Made by a program: the position numbers and the translations under genes. A model generated the notes under the pieces. The model had not been told where the DNA came from. It searched no databases and saw nothing but the letters and a program-made list of their open reading frames with translations. From DASVTR01 sp036382855 (GTDB lineage: Bacteria > Acidobacteriota > Blastocatellia > Pyrinomonadales > Pyrinomonadaceae), in the NCBI GenBank assembly GCA_036382855.1, contig DASVPO010000007.1, positions 62,001-126,000 on the forward strand: 64,000 nucleotides of DNA, given 5' to 3'. Below are positions 10,260 to 18,548 of this stretch, in pieces (the stretch's first letter is position 1; each line of letters starts with the position of its first letter).

Positions 10260-10688
10260 ATGATGATTGAGGTTGTCAACCGCCAGCGCAAAGTGAAGGT
10301 TGATTGCGAGCGTTGGCGAGCGTTTGCGGTGCGGGCCTTGGAGGTTGTGCCTGCGAGTGGTGCTGGCGTGACCGTTGCTTTTGTGTCGGACCGCCGGATG
10401 AGGGAGCTTAATGGGCGTTGGCGTGGGAAGGAGGGGACGACGGATGTGCTGTCGTTTCCGGCGGCGCAGGATGAGTTTGAGAAGGTGGAGGGCTTGCGGC
10501 TGGGCGACGTTGTGATTTCGGTTGAGCAGGCGGCGCGGCAGGCAGGGGAGCATGGGCTTGAGTTTGAGGAAGAGATTGCGCAGCTCATCCTTCATGGCTT
10601 GCTGCATCTGTGCGGCTATGACCACGAACGGGACGATGGCGAGATGAATAGATTGGAAGTGCGACTGCGTAGTCGTCTGGGTATATAA
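10260..10688 (+). CDS. ybeY: Endoribonuclease YbeY
   Basis: Metal-dependent single-strand RNase acting in 16S rRNA 3'-end maturation and ribosome quality control. The zinc motif is HGLLHLCGYDHE (HxxxHxxGxxH), preceded by the usual TDVLSFP strand and LGDVVIS. The product is 142 residues. I chose the ATG at 10260 (a second ATG follows at 10263). Upstream in-frame sequence belongs to the GTGATGA-family palindrome, not to the protein. The neighbours phoH and a CorC/HlyC-type CBS gene form the conserved phoH-ybeY-ybeX set. Confidence 0.95.
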   Translation: MMIEVVNRQRKVKVDCERWRAFAVRALEVVPASGAGVTVAFVSDRRMRELNGRWRGKEGTTDVLSFPAAQDEFEKVEGLRLGDVVISVEQAARQAGEHGLEFEEEIAQLILHGLLHLCGYDHERDDGEMNRLEVRLRSRLGI

Positions 10689-10695
10689 TGGTGTG

Positions 10696-10774
10696 AAGTC
10701 TGTAGTCTGGCGTCTGAAGAGTTTAAAGTTTGCTTTGACTCTCCGAGAGGCCGGACTTTAGACTTTAGACTCTC
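10696..10774. repeat. Palindromic simple-unit element, TTTAGAC family (D)
   Basis: The left arm has GTCTGTAGTCTGGCGTCTGA; the right arm has GGACTTTAGACTTTAGACTC. It lies between ybeY and the CBS gene with the same inverted layout as the other elements. Confidence 0.6.
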
Positions 10775-10776
10775 TT

Positions 10777-12090
10777 ATGGAACTCGAAATCGGGATCACC
10801 TGTCTGCTGCTCGTCGCGCTGACGTTTCTTGCCACGGTTGACATGGCCTTCGGCCAGTTGAGCGATGTCGGTTTGCGCCTGCTGATTAGCGAGGTAGAAG
10901 AACAACCGGCGGCGCGCTCGACCGCCTTCCTCAAGGAGATACTTGAGAATCGCCCGCGCTTCCGTTTCACCATCTCGGCGGCTGTGCAGATTATGCTCGT
11001 CGCCGTCTCTGTGCTCATCACTTCAATTTCGCTCAGGCTCTTTACACCATCCGTCACATTTTCGCAGACGCGTCTTGTGCTCGTCGCTCTCCTGGCAGGG
11101 CTGACGCTTGCGTTCATCTTCCGGCAGTTGATTCCGCGCCTGATTACGCTGCGCAATCCCGAAGGCATACTGCTGCTCTCGCTTCCGCTGGTGCGCCCCT
11201 TTTACAGACTGTTGTCGTTTGCCGCAGACCCCTTGCACAGGCTCTTCGACCGCATGCGGCGCGAGCGGCCCGTGCCGGAGAAAGGTTTGGACGAGGAAGA
11301 GGAAGATGGCAACGATGATATACAGGCGTTGATTGAGGTCGGTGAAGAAGAGGGGATTCTGGAAGGCGAAGAAGCCGAACGCATCCATTCGATTATAGAG
11401 TTTGGCGACACGCGCGTTAATGAGGTGATGACGCCGCGCACGGAAATCGTCGCGCTGCCGATTACGGCGACCGTGCGCGAGGCGCGCGACATAATGATTG
11501 AGTCTAAATACTCTCGCCTGCCAGTCTATCGTGAGCAGATTGATAACATAGAGGGCTTGATTTACGTGCGCGACCTTCTGCAATGCTGGCCCGAATGTCG
11601 TGAGGATGAGACCATCGCTTCGCTCTTGCGCATGGTCTATTTCGTTCCCGAAACGAAGGCGGTCGCAGACCTCCTGGAAGAGATGCAGAAGGCACACGTT
11701 CAACTGGCGATTGTGATTGACGAGTATGGCGGCATCGCTGGCCTCGTCACGGTTGAGGACATACTGGAAGAGATCGTCGGCGAGATTGAAGACGAGGATA
11801 TTGAACACGAAGAGATAATCGAGATTGTCGAAGGCGACAACGGCTATTACGATGTCTTGGGCTCAACCGAAATCGCTAAAATCGAGCGCCTCTTCGATAT
11901 GGAGATTGAAGACGACGACTTTACGACCATCGCCGGTCTTGTCATCAGCGAATCCGGCTACGTGCCGCGCGCGGGCGCGCATCTGACCCTGCGCGGCCTC
12001 GACGTAGAAGTGCTTGAAGCTGACGACCGGCGCATCAATCGCCTGCGACTGCGCCGCGCCGAAGAAAGCAAGGCGCAAGAGCAAGGATGA
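10777..12090 (+). CDS. CorC/HlyC-family membrane protein with CBS domains
   Basis: 437 residues. The N-terminal DUF21/CNNM-like membrane part has hydrophobic segments near residues 3-25, 65-88 and 92-112. A CBS pair follows (VMTPRTEIVALPITATVREA; YSRLPVYREQIDNIEGLIYV; AIVIDEYGGIAGLVTVEDILEEIVGEI), then a C-terminal CorC_HlyC transporter-associated domain (STEIAKIERLFDMEI; TIAGLVISESGYVPRAG). Family members are linked to Mg/Co efflux or membrane integrity; the cargo here is unknown. It is the ybeX-like third member of the phoH-ybeY cluster. A hairpin at 12109-12149 follows. Confidence 0.9.
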   Translation: MELEIGITCLLLVALTFLATVDMAFGQLSDVGLRLLISEVEEQPAARSTAFLKEILENRPRFRFTISAAVQIMLVAVSVLITSISLRLFTPSVTFSQTRLVLVALLAGLTLAFIFRQLIPRLITLRNPEGILLLSLPLVRPFYRLLSFAADPLHRLFDRMRRERPVPEKGLDEEEEDGNDDIQALIEVGEEEGILEGEEAERIHSIIEFGDTRVNEVMTPRTEIVALPITATVREARDIMIESKYSRLPVYREQIDNIEGLIYVRDLLQCWPECREDETIASLLRMVYFVPETKAVADLLEEMQKAHVQLAIVIDEYGGIAGLVTVEDILEEIVGEIEDEDIEHEEIIEIVEGDNGYYDVLGSTEIAKIERLFDMEIEDDDFTTIAGLVISESGYVPRAGAHLTLRGLDVEVLEADDRRINRLRLRRAEESKAQEQG

Positions 12091-12108
12091 AGGACGCAAG
12101 GATGACTC

Positions 12109-12149
12109 ATGAAAGCGTGGCTGCTCAAGATGAGTGGTCACGCTTTCAT
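12109..12149 (+). terminator. Hairpin terminator after the CBS gene
   Basis: An 11-bp perfect stem (12109-12119 with 12139-12149) and a nested CTCA/TGAG pair in the loop, followed by a short pyrimidine run. It lies 19 bases after the stop codon. Confidence 0.6.
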
Positions 12150-12228
12150 TCTTCCTCGCCGGACTTAAACCTGCTCGGCTTGAGTCTTCTGTGGTAATCT
12201 TTTCGACACCAAAGGCTCTTGAATTATT

Positions 12229-12462
12229 TTGCGGAATCTGTCTCAGCATATACATCCTTCGCAGACGGCCCAGACGTGTGAAGCGTGCGGCGCGACGTTT
12301 CATTGCGGCGTGCTTGATTCGAGTTGCTGGTGCGAGGATGTGAAGTTAAACGAGGACGTGCGTGCGGAGTTGCGCGTGCGCTACGAGCGTTGTTTGTGTC
12401 CCGCATGTTTGGAGCGTTTTGCTGAAGTTGAAAGGGGAACGGTCGGAAAAATCAATGGCTAA
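12229..12462 (+). CDS. Small cysteine-rich CWC-type protein
   Basis: The 77-residue protein contains CEACGATFHCG, then SSCWCEDV, then CLCPACLERF. The CxxC-C-CWC-CxCxxC spacing matches the cysteine-rich CWC family, presumed metal (zinc) binding and of unknown function. The start is TTG. Its end overlaps the start of the deoxyhypusine synthase-like gene by eight bases, so the two are probably coupled. No alternative ATG exists in the frame. Confidence 0.7.
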   Translation: MRNLSQHIHPSQTAQTCEACGATFHCGVLDSSCWCEDVKLNEDVRAELRVRYERCLCPACLERFAEVERGTVGKING

Positions 12463-13591
12463 AAAGAGAAGCAAATTTCTACACGGCAAGCGCATTGACC
12501 CGCGGCCTATCACGCGTGAGATGACGCTCGCTGACCTTGTTGATGAAGCGTTTGTCGCTTACAACGGAGCGCGGCTGCGCGAAGCGTGCCAGCTTTTTAC
12601 GCAGAAGATGCTGGAGCCGGATGTGACGGTCGGCGTCTCGCTAACGGGCGCGCTGACGCCCGCCGGACTCGGTATCTCCGCCTTGATCCCTTTAATTCAA
12701 GCGGGCTTCATTGACTGGATTATCTCGACGGGCGCGAACCTTTATCACGATACACACTTCGGCATCGGCCTTGCGCTCCATCAGGGCAACGCGCAGGTTT
12801 CGGACATAGCCCTGCGCGAGGAAGAGGTCGTACGCATCTACGACATCTTTTTCGACTACTCTGTGCTGCTCGATACAGACTCCTTCTTCCGCCAGATTAT
12901 TCAATCGGACGAATTTCAAAAGCCTATGTCAACGGCGGAGTTTCATTATCTCTGCGGGCGCTATGTGCGCGAGCGTGAGCGCAAGCTTGGGCTGGAAAAC
13001 AAGTCGCTGCTGGCTGCGGCCTACGAATACGGCGTGCCGATTTACACGTCAAGCCCCGGCGATTCTTCCATCGGGATGAACGTCGCGGCCAAGGCCCTTC
13101 AGGGAAACAAGCTGTCGTTTGACCCTTCGCTCGATGTCAACGAGACGGCGGCAATCGTTCTGGCGGGCAAGCGCGGCGCGATTCACGGGCGCGGCGATAA
13201 GGGAAAGAAGCACGGCGGCAAATCAGCCGTCTTTATCTTAGGCGGCGGCAGTCCTAAAAATTTCATGCTCCAGACAGAGCCGCAGATACAGGAAGTGCTC
13301 GGCATAGACGAGCGCGGCCACGACTACTTTTTGCAGGTCACGGATGCGCGGCCCGACACAGGGGGCTTGAGCGGTGCGACGCCGGGCGAGGCCGTCTCGT
13401 GGGGTAAGGTTGATCCTGACCGCTTGCCGGATGCGGTCGTCTGTTATGTTGATTCAACGGTGGCGCTGCCGCTCATAACCGCGTATGCTCTCGCCAGACA
13501 CGAGCCGCGCGAGCCGAAGCGCCTCTACGAGCGACGCGACGAGTTTATGGACTTGCTAAAGTCGGAATACGAAAAATCGAAAAGAAGGTGA
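12455..13591 (+). CDS. Deoxyhypusine synthase-like protein
   Basis: 378 residues, cytoplasmic, NAD-dependent family. Conserved features: SLTGALTPAGLG and ISTGANLYHD in the N-terminal half, YTSSPGDSSIGMN, FILGGGSPKNF, TGGLSGATPGEAVSWGK near the C-terminus and VDSTVALPL. The lysine of AVSWGK corresponds to the catalytic lysine of eukaryotic deoxyhypusine synthase. Bacteria lack eIF5A, so the substrate is uncertain; bacterial relatives can transfer the aminobutyl group to polyamines (homospermidine-type reactions). The start is ATG at 12455 inside the end of the CWC gene. A GTGATGA-family palindrome follows seven bases after the stop. Confidence 0.85.
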   Translation: MAKKRSKFLHGKRIDPRPITREMTLADLVDEAFVAYNGARLREACQLFTQKMLEPDVTVGVSLTGALTPAGLGISALIPLIQAGFIDWIISTGANLYHDTHFGIGLALHQGNAQVSDIALREEEVVRIYDIFFDYSVLLDTDSFFRQIIQSDEFQKPMSTAEFHYLCGRYVRERERKLGLENKSLLAAAYEYGVPIYTSSPGDSSIGMNVAAKALQGNKLSFDPSLDVNETAAIVLAGKRGAIHGRGDKGKKHGGKSAVFILGGGSPKNFMLQTEPQIQEVLGIDERGHDYFLQVTDARPDTGGLSGATPGEAVSWGKVDPDRLPDAVVCYVDSTVALPLITAYALARHEPREPKRLYERRDEFMDLLKSEYEKSKRR

Positions 13592-13595
13592 AAAG

Positions 13596-13670
13596 AAGTG
13601 ATGAGTGATGAGTAATGAGTGATGAGTGAAACACTCTTTCTTTTTACTCATCACTCATTACTCATCACTT
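13596..13670. repeat. Palindromic heptamer element, GTGATGA family (A3)
   Basis: The left arm has four strict heptamers GTGATGA, GTGATGA, GTAATGA, GTGATGA (13598-13625). The right arm has three, CTCATCA, CTCATTA, CTCATCA (13647-13667). The arms differ by exactly one heptamer, and the variable position is the third base of the unit. Confidence 0.85.
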
Positions 13671-13687
13671 AACTTCCGGGGAGAGCT

Positions 13688-14164
13688 ATGGGGAAAAAGA
13701 TAACGGACGAACAGCCGCGCGTTTATTTCGATTGCTCGAAGTGTCCGGCTTATTGTTGTTCAATCTACGAGCGTGTGCAGGTGACGAAGCGCGACCTTAA
13801 CCGTCTGGCTAGATATTTCGGCGTTAGCGTGGAGACGGCCGAGAGACGCTACACGAAGATTCACAAGGAGAGCGGCGAGCGCATACTGCGGCGTAAGAAG
13901 GATGTTATCTTTGAAGAGGCGTGCCAGTTTCTTAACCCTGAGACGCGCAGCTGCGGAATCTATCATGCGCGCCCGGAAGTCTGCCGCGAATACCCTGACC
14001 GCTCGCGCTGCTCCTATTACGACCTGATTCAGTTTGAACGGCGGCAGCAGGATGACGAAAACGTTCTGCCGCTCATCCAGATTACCTTCCGCGAGGTCAA
14101 GAAGAAGACTGTCCACGACGAAAACGGGAGCGAGAGAATCTGGGAGTGGAAGCAAAAACAGTGA
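13688..14164 (+). CDS. YkgJ-family cysteine cluster protein
   Basis: 158 residues. DCSKCPAYCC near the N-terminus and later CQFLNPETRSCGIYHARPEVCREYP form the zinc- or iron-sulfur-binding CxxCxxxCC plus C...C...C pattern of the YkgJ/Fe-S oxidoreductase-like family. Function is unknown in the family; a role in metal handling or protein modification is only a guess. GGGGAG lies eight bases before the ATG. The stop TGA is itself part of the following heptamer palindrome (14160-14233). Confidence 0.85.
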   Translation: MGKKITDEQPRVYFDCSKCPAYCCSIYERVQVTKRDLNRLARYFGVSVETAERRYTKIHKESGERILRRKKDVIFEEACQFLNPETRSCGIYHARPEVCREYPDRSRCSYYDLIQFERRQQDDENVLPLIQITFREVKKKTVHDENGSERIWEWKQKQ

Positions 14165-14233
14165 TGAGTAATGAGTGATGAGTAATGAGTAACAGAAAGA
14201 AGTTTTCTACTCATCACTCATTACTCATCACTT
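14160..14233. repeat. Palindromic heptamer element, GTGATGA family (A4)
   Basis: The left arm has GTGATGA, GTAATGA, GTGATGA, GTAATGA (14161-14188). The right arm has CTCATCA, CTCATTA, CTCATCA (14210-14230). The TGA at 14162-14164 ends the YkgJ-family gene. Confidence 0.85.
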
Positions 14234-14253
14234 CCTTTAGGAGGTTTAAGAAG

Positions 14254-14481
14254 ATGAATGAGTTTCTGTCGAGAATGATTGGGCGGAAGATTGATATTTT
14301 TTGCGGCGGGGCGTCGAGCCTGCGCGGCGAGGTGCTGAAGGTCGAGGGCGGCGTGCTGTACCTGAAGGACGACGACGATATGACGTGCTACGTGGCTATT
14401 GATAAGATTGCAGTCGTCTGGGAGGCGCGCGACCCCGAGCATCGCGCGGGCTTCGTTTCCGGCCATCTCAATAATCGCTGA
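14254..14481 (+). CDS. Small MM0924-like protein
   Basis: The 75-residue protein has LSRMIGRKIDIFCGG, GEVLKVEGGVLYLKDDD, TCYVAIDKIAVVWEARD. It looks like a single small beta-barrel (Sm- or KOW-like) and resembles the MM0924 family, whose function is unknown. AGGAGG at 14239-14244 with nine bases to the ATG at 14254 fixes the start; the in-frame sequence upstream is a palindromic repeat. A terminator hairpin follows at 14504-14550. Confidence 0.7.
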   Translation: MNEFLSRMIGRKIDIFCGGASSLRGEVLKVEGGVLYLKDDDDMTCYVAIDKIAVVWEARDPEHRAGFVSGHLNNR

Positions 14482-14503
14482 CGACGCGCGCAGAGAAAAC
14501 TTT

Positions 14504-14550
14504 GAGGCCGCCGCGCTTTTCATCAAGAGCGCAGGCGGCCTCTTTATCTT
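14504..14550 (+). terminator. Rho-independent terminator between convergent genes
   Basis: GAGGCCGCC (14504-14512) pairs with GGCGGCCTC (14534-14542), with an inner GCGCTT/AGAGCGC pairing, and is followed by TTTATCTTTT. It serves the MM0924-like gene; the opposite strand may end the NlpC/P60 transcript. Confidence 0.8.
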
Positions 14551-14571
14551 TTCGGAAATCGTGTGCGAGAG

Positions 14572-15177
14572 CTATTCGGCCATTTCGAGCGAGGCGAGCG
14601 GCACGCGGCGGAAGCCGTCAATGCGGCTCAGCCAGTATTTGTTGAAGGGCGCATAGACGACGCCGTGGCGGCGCGAGGCATGATAGAAACCGTTTGCATC
14701 AGCGACGATGCCGACGTGCGTCAGGCCGCTGAAGAAGACGAGCGTGCCGAACTGAAACTTTTCATCTTCGCGCGCGGGCTGGAAGGTGGCCCACAGGTGA
14801 CGCGCGCTGACGCGCGTGAAGTTAATGCCAATCTCGTTGAAGCTGCTCCAGACGAAGCCCGAACAATCGAAGACGTGCGGGCCGGATGCGCCCCAGACAT
14901 AACGCGAGCCGAGCCGCGAATCAATCGCGCTCATCAAGGTCTGGTTGAAGCGCAGCGTGCTTGAGGAGGCCATGCGCTCCGCAGACTTGATGGCTGCGGG
15001 CGATGCTTCCGAAATAATCTGGAAATCGTTGACGAGAGTTGAGTCGCCGTTGAACTTGCTGACGGTCGTGACCTGACGCGGACGTTCAAGGGAGGTTTGC
15101 GCGCTGGCGCTGGTGCTCATCAAGCTGAGTGCGAAGCACGCCACAAGCGCGCAGGGGAACAGTTTTTTAAAAATCAT
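14572..15177 (-). CDS. Secreted NlpC/P60 (C40) peptidase
   Basis: 201 residues with a signal peptide (CALVACFALSLMSTSASAQ, cleavage after AxA). The catalytic domain is C-terminal: YVWGASGPHVFDCSGFVW holds the Cys nucleophile, LTHVGIVADANGFYHAS supplies the catalytic His. These enzymes cut the gamma-D-Glu-mDAP or related bonds of peptidoglycan in the periplasm. GGAG lies 14 bases before the ATG. The gene is convergent with the MM0924-like gene and divergent from the unknown gene at 15518. Confidence 0.87.
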   Translation of the reverse strand: MIFKKLFPCALVACFALSLMSTSASAQTSLERPRQVTTVSKFNGDSTLVNDFQIISEASPAAIKSAERMASSSTLRFNQTLMSAIDSRLGSRYVWGASGPHVFDCSGFVWSSFNEIGINFTRVSARHLWATFQPAREDEKFQFGTLVFFSGLTHVGIVADANGFYHASRRHGVVYAPFNKYWLSRIDGFRRVPLASLEMAE

Positions 15178-15517
15178 AGACGGGGATTAATCGTCTCCTT
15201 CTTCAGTTTGTTTCTTGCTTTAGGGAATTACAGGCTTGAGGGGGCACTACCTAACCACAAAGCCAGTCTATCGGGCAGAGTCGCATATTACAAGAGGCAA
15301 TGTGACCGTTTCGTGACAAGGCACTAAGAGCTTATGTGAGACGGATTAAAAGGGGTCAGGCGAGCGTCGTTCGGTTGGAATCCGTGTGAAGCATGATAGT
15401 ACAGACGTTCCATGACAAAACACTATCGGTCATTCTGCTACGACCATTTGCGGTAAATCGTGGCATTTTTTCCTTGTAGCGTGATAGCATCGCGGCGCTA
15501 GGGGAGGAACGCAAACT
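15178..15517. other. 340-base divergent intergenic region
   Basis: Separates the NlpC/P60 gene from the unknown gene at 15518 and must contain both promoters. I see no convincing TTGACA/TATAAT pair, RNA or repeat. GGGGAGG at 15500-15506 is the ribosome-binding site of the plus-strand gene. Confidence 0.4.
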
Positions 15518-16933
15518 ATGTTGTTTGTCGAAAGCAGGACTACTGAGAGCACAATTGACCAGCGTTTGCGTCTTGCTTTGCTTGAAAGGCTGCAAGAAGA
15601 GCGCGGGCTTGTGCCTCTAATTCGCTCGACGCGACTGCGCTGCTACGAGACGGCGCTGCTCGGCGCAGAACGCGTGGACGAGTTGGAGCAGTCGCTTGCC
15701 GCATCATCATCAGCCGAAGAAGACTCGGCTTACGTTCGCGGCGACCTCTTCTGCTTTGAAGAGTTTGTTCTCTTTCTCATTTTTGACGATGAGAAGGGCG
15801 CTCGAAGGGGCACGCGCGCCGGAATCGTTTACGAGGCGGAGATGACGGACGCACACAAAGAGCTTGATGCTTTTTGTCGTAACGTGGGCGAAGCTTTGAA
15901 CGCGGTGCGCGGAAGCCTTGATGGCTACGTGTTGGAGACAATCGAGTGGCGGCAATGCGGGCCGGACGAGATGCCAGGGTTTGAGGGCTTCAGTGCTGGC
16001 AGTGAAACTGATGTTGAGGCTGGCGTGGAGACGCAAACTACGCGTGAAGCGTCTAGAGCCGCGGAGGTGTTGGAAGAAACGGGCGCGCGCAAGCTCTTGC
16101 GGCGCATTAGGGAAGCGCATGCTGACGGAAGCGTGCCCGATTTGCTGTCAAGCCTGAAGGGTAAGACGGAGACCGAGGCGCTGATGAGAAGGCTGGCGGA
16201 AGTTGGGCTGCTGCGGCGTGAAGTGGTCATCAGTTGTCGTCAGAGCGGTCGCTCTCTGTTTCGCCTGCCGTCGCCGGATGCGCTTCCCGTGATTACGACG
16301 AGCAATGCTATCTGTAGCGAGTGTGGCGCGAATATAGCGGACGAGAAGATAGACGAACTCGTCGTGCCGACAGACGTTGCCGCGACGCTGCTTGAAGACG
16401 GCTCCTGGCTCAACAGCCGTCTGCGCTCGTCGCTCTTGCAACTGGGCGTCCCTCAGGAACAGATTATCAATGGGCCAATCTCCGTAGACGGCGAGGCATA
16501 CATGATGGTGCGCGTTTGCCATGAGCCGTTTCTCTTCGTCTTGAAGGATGGCGACGTGACCGGCGCACACGCGCGCCATGCGCTCGGCAAGCAAAATGAG
16601 ACGGAAGCCCCGCACCTGATCGTCGTCGCGACGGGGAAGATTCAGGACGATGCGCGCACACGCCTTCGCGAGCATGCGCGCCGCCGTTCACGCAGCGGAA
16701 GCCTCGTCGAAGTGCTCCTGATTGAAACGGTCGAGACAGCTTCAGGAGAGTTGCAGCAGGCTTTCGAGCGCGTCTCTATGCGTGCGGTCGCAGAGGAATT
16801 GTCCGCGCTCGACGCAAGCCTCGGCCTAGGCGTCGGCCAGATGCTCGCCGCGCGCTTTCGCCTGATGCGGCGCTCCGACGGGCTGAAAGACATTGCCGCT
16901 CCGGCCGTCGGCGCACTCAACGCAAGCCTCTGA
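15518..16933 (+). CDS. Large unknown protein with a zinc ribbon-like motif
   Basis: 471 residues, soluble, no signal peptide. Visible parts: an N-terminal helical region (RLRLALLERLQEERGLVPLI), a central low-complexity acidic linker, a winged-helix-like stretch (LMRRLAEVGLLRREVVISCR), ICSECGANI (one CxxC knuckle; a second pair is not obvious), and a C-terminal alpha/beta region (HLIVVATGKIQDDARTRLREH; VEVLLIETVETASGELQQAF). I do not recognise a family. The gene stands alone with its own GGGGAGG site and is followed by a GAACGATGAAC-family palindrome. Confidence 0.75.
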   Translation: MLFVESRTTESTIDQRLRLALLERLQEERGLVPLIRSTRLRCYETALLGAERVDELEQSLAASSSAEEDSAYVRGDLFCFEEFVLFLIFDDEKGARRGTRAGIVYEAEMTDAHKELDAFCRNVGEALNAVRGSLDGYVLETIEWRQCGPDEMPGFEGFSAGSETDVEAGVETQTTREASRAAEVLEETGARKLLRRIREAHADGSVPDLLSSLKGKTETEALMRRLAEVGLLRREVVISCRQSGRSLFRLPSPDALPVITTSNAICSECGANIADEKIDELVVPTDVAATLLEDGSWLNSRLRSSLLQLGVPQEQIINGPISVDGEAYMMVRVCHEPFLFVLKDGDVTGAHARHALGKQNETEAPHLIVVATGKIQDDARTRLREHARRRSRSGSLVEVLLIETVETASGELQQAFERVSMRAVAEELSALDASLGLGVGQMLAARFRLMRRSDGLKDIAAPAVGALNASL

Positions 16934-16942
16934 AAAGAAAGT

Positions 16943-17025
16943 CGGAATGATGAACGCGGAACGATGAACGACAGACAAGCTGCTTTACAGTTCATCGTTC
17001 CGCGTTCCTACTTTCGCGTTTTCGT
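16943..17025. repeat. Palindromic simple-unit element, GAACGATGAAC family (C1)
   Basis: The left arm is GGAATGATGAACGCGGAACG followed by ATGAACGAC. The right arm is CAGTTCATCGTTCCGCGTTC. It matches the element at 50772-50856, whose left arm is the reverse complement of this right arm. Confidence 0.75.
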
Positions 17026-17026
17026 T

Positions 17027-17046
17027 CACTGTGGCTGCCCACAGTG
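17027..17046. promoter_or_regulatory. Short perfect inverted repeat before the SIMPL gene
   Basis: CACTGTGG (17027-17034), four bases, CCACAGTG (17039-17046). A TACAAT box follows at 17062-17067, so this could be an operator overlapping the -35 position of the promoter of the gene at 17120. This is inference only. Confidence 0.35.
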
Positions 17047-17119
17047 GCCGACTGGGCGCTGTACAATGCAAAGCTTCTGGGCTGGAGCGTCTAATCGGCG
17101 GCATAGGAGGTGCCACTAG

Positions 17120-17857
17120 ATGAGTTCAGAAAAAAATGGAAATGTTTTTAATGCCGGGTTTGCGTTGGCCGTCGCGCTGGTGCTCTCTTCAATCGTGATG
17201 GCGTGGGCCTACACGCATTCGAAAAAGAGCGAGCAGACCGTGACGGTGACAGGCTCGGCTCGCAAACGTATTAAGTCAGACCTTGTTATCTGGCGTGCGG
17301 GCGTCTCGTATCAGGCCCCGCAACTCTCGGAAGCTTACAAAGCGCTATCGGACAACATCCCGCGCGTCAAACAGTATGTGCTTTCCAAGGGCGTCTCGGA
17401 AGACCAGATCACGATTTCGTCCATCTCTTCCACGACCTTGCATGAGAAGGACGACGAAGGCAACGAGAGCGCGCGGATTTCGGGCTACTCTTTACGACAG
17501 GAATTACTCGTCAGGTCAAACGACGTGGACAAGATTGAAAGACTGGCGCGCGAAGCGACCGAGTTGATTAATCAGGGAATTCTGCTCGAATCCGGCTCGC
17601 CGGAGTACTACTATACGAAGATCGCGGATTTGAAAATCGAGATGCTGGCCGAGGCAGCGAAGGATGCGAAGGTGCGCGCACAGCAGATTGCTTCAAGCAC
17701 GGGGAGTTCTATCGGCAGCGTGCGCTCGGCCAGAATGGGCGTCCTGCAAATCACCGCGGCCGATTCAAACGAGGTTTCCGATTCGGGCATGAACGATACG
17801 TCATCGCTCGACAAAGACATCACGGCGGTCGTCAACGTCAGCTTCGCTGTTGACTAA
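17120..17857 (+). CDS. SIMPL-domain (DUF541) periplasmic protein
   Basis: 245 residues. One N-terminal hydrophobic segment (FALAVALVLSSIVMAWAY) acts as a signal anchor. Then the SIMPL domain: VTVTGSARKRIKSDLVIWRA, GVSEDQITISSIS, GYSLRQELLVRS, and the C-terminal AAKDAKVRAQQIASSTGSSI. The family occurs in periplasmic or outer-membrane proteins (YggE, BP26) linked to stress; no enzymatic activity is established. AGGAGG lies eight bases before the ATG. A convergent terminator follows. Confidence 0.9.
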   Translation: MSSEKNGNVFNAGFALAVALVLSSIVMAWAYTHSKKSEQTVTVTGSARKRIKSDLVIWRAGVSYQAPQLSEAYKALSDNIPRVKQYVLSKGVSEDQITISSISSTTLHEKDDEGNESARISGYSLRQELLVRSNDVDKIERLAREATELINQGILLESGSPEYYYTKIADLKIEMLAEAAKDAKVRAQQIASSTGSSIGSVRSARMGVLQITAADSNEVSDSGMNDTSSLDKDITAVVNVSFAVD

Positions 17858-17891
17858 CGGGCGGTCCGTAAGCAACTTAACCATCAGAAAC

Positions 17892-17931
17892 AAGAGCGGC
17901 GCGTTAGCTATCAGGCTGGCGCGCCGCTCTT
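17892..17931. terminator. Bidirectional terminator between convergent genes
   Basis: A 12-bp perfect GC-rich stem, AAGAGCGGCGCG (17892-17903) with CGCGCCGCTCTT (17920-17931), with a nested AGC/GCT pair. It lies between the SIMPL gene and the minus-strand coiled-coil gene. Confidence 0.75.
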
Positions 17932-17932
17932 C

Positions 17933-18250
17933 TTAGCTTGCATTTTTACCATTTGACTTACCGTTCCTATCTTCGCTGATATACCTCTCCAGCACGCCGA
18001 TGAATGCCTCAAGCTTTTCCTCCGTATGCCTGTGTGCATCCAGCATGGCGGCAAGAACCTCATTGACGTGAGCTTGCGTTCGTGTCATCTCTTCCATGCT
18101 GGTTTCGAGACGGGAGACTCTCTCTTCAACCTGTTGCTGCTGCGCTGCATATTGAGCCTGCTGCTCTAGAATAAACTGTTGAGTTGATGCAGACTGAGCT
18201 TGTTGCTCTAAAATAAACTGCATCGTCTTTTCGAGTTCTTCATTCGTCAT
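17933..18250 (-). CDS. Small coiled-coil protein
   Basis: The 105-residue protein is almost entirely predicted coiled coil. It carries two copies of QFILEQQAQ separated by a short linker, then QVEERVSRLETSMEEMTRTQAHVNEVL and a C-terminal LEAFIGVLERYI helix. No enzyme motif. Similar small Gln-rich coiled coils are frequent in related genomes, but no function is known to me. The start is ATG with no strong Shine-Dalgarno; the end lies two bases from the terminator stem. Confidence 0.65.
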   Translation of the reverse strand: MTNEELEKTMQFILEQQAQSASTQQFILEQQAQYAAQQQQVEERVSRLETSMEEMTRTQAHVNEVLAAMLDAHRHTEEKLEAFIGVLERYISEDRNGKSNGKNAS

Positions 18251-18548
18251 TTTTGATTTAACCTGCTGTCGGATGGATAAGCCTTCCAGTTAAGTTTAGC
18301 TAAAGTATCTGTAGATACAAAGGGACATTTTGCAGACAGGAATCAGGGCGGCTGCATCAAAAGCTACACTCAATCTTTCATTCACCTCATCTTCAAGCTT
18401 TGGGGTGATTTTGCTTGTAATGTTGTGGAGAGTCCGGCTGATGAGTTGAGGCCCGCGCGAAAAATTGTTGACAACCGGGAGGCGCGCGGGCGAATCTTAC
18501 GGTGCGTCTGCCCGTTCCCGTAAGAAGCTAGAGGAGCTGATACCCCTT
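18251..18548. other. 298-base divergent intergenic region
   Basis: Lies between the coiled-coil gene and the transglycosylase-like gene. A perfect TTGACA sits at 18468-18473 but has no good -10. AGAGGAG at 18530-18536 is the ribosome-binding site of the plus gene. Nothing else is recognised. Confidence 0.4.

Noticed and set aside
12455..13591. Evidence for hypusine-modified translation factor
   Set aside because: No eIF5A-like gene is present in the window and none is expected in bacteria; the enzyme relationship alone does not show it.
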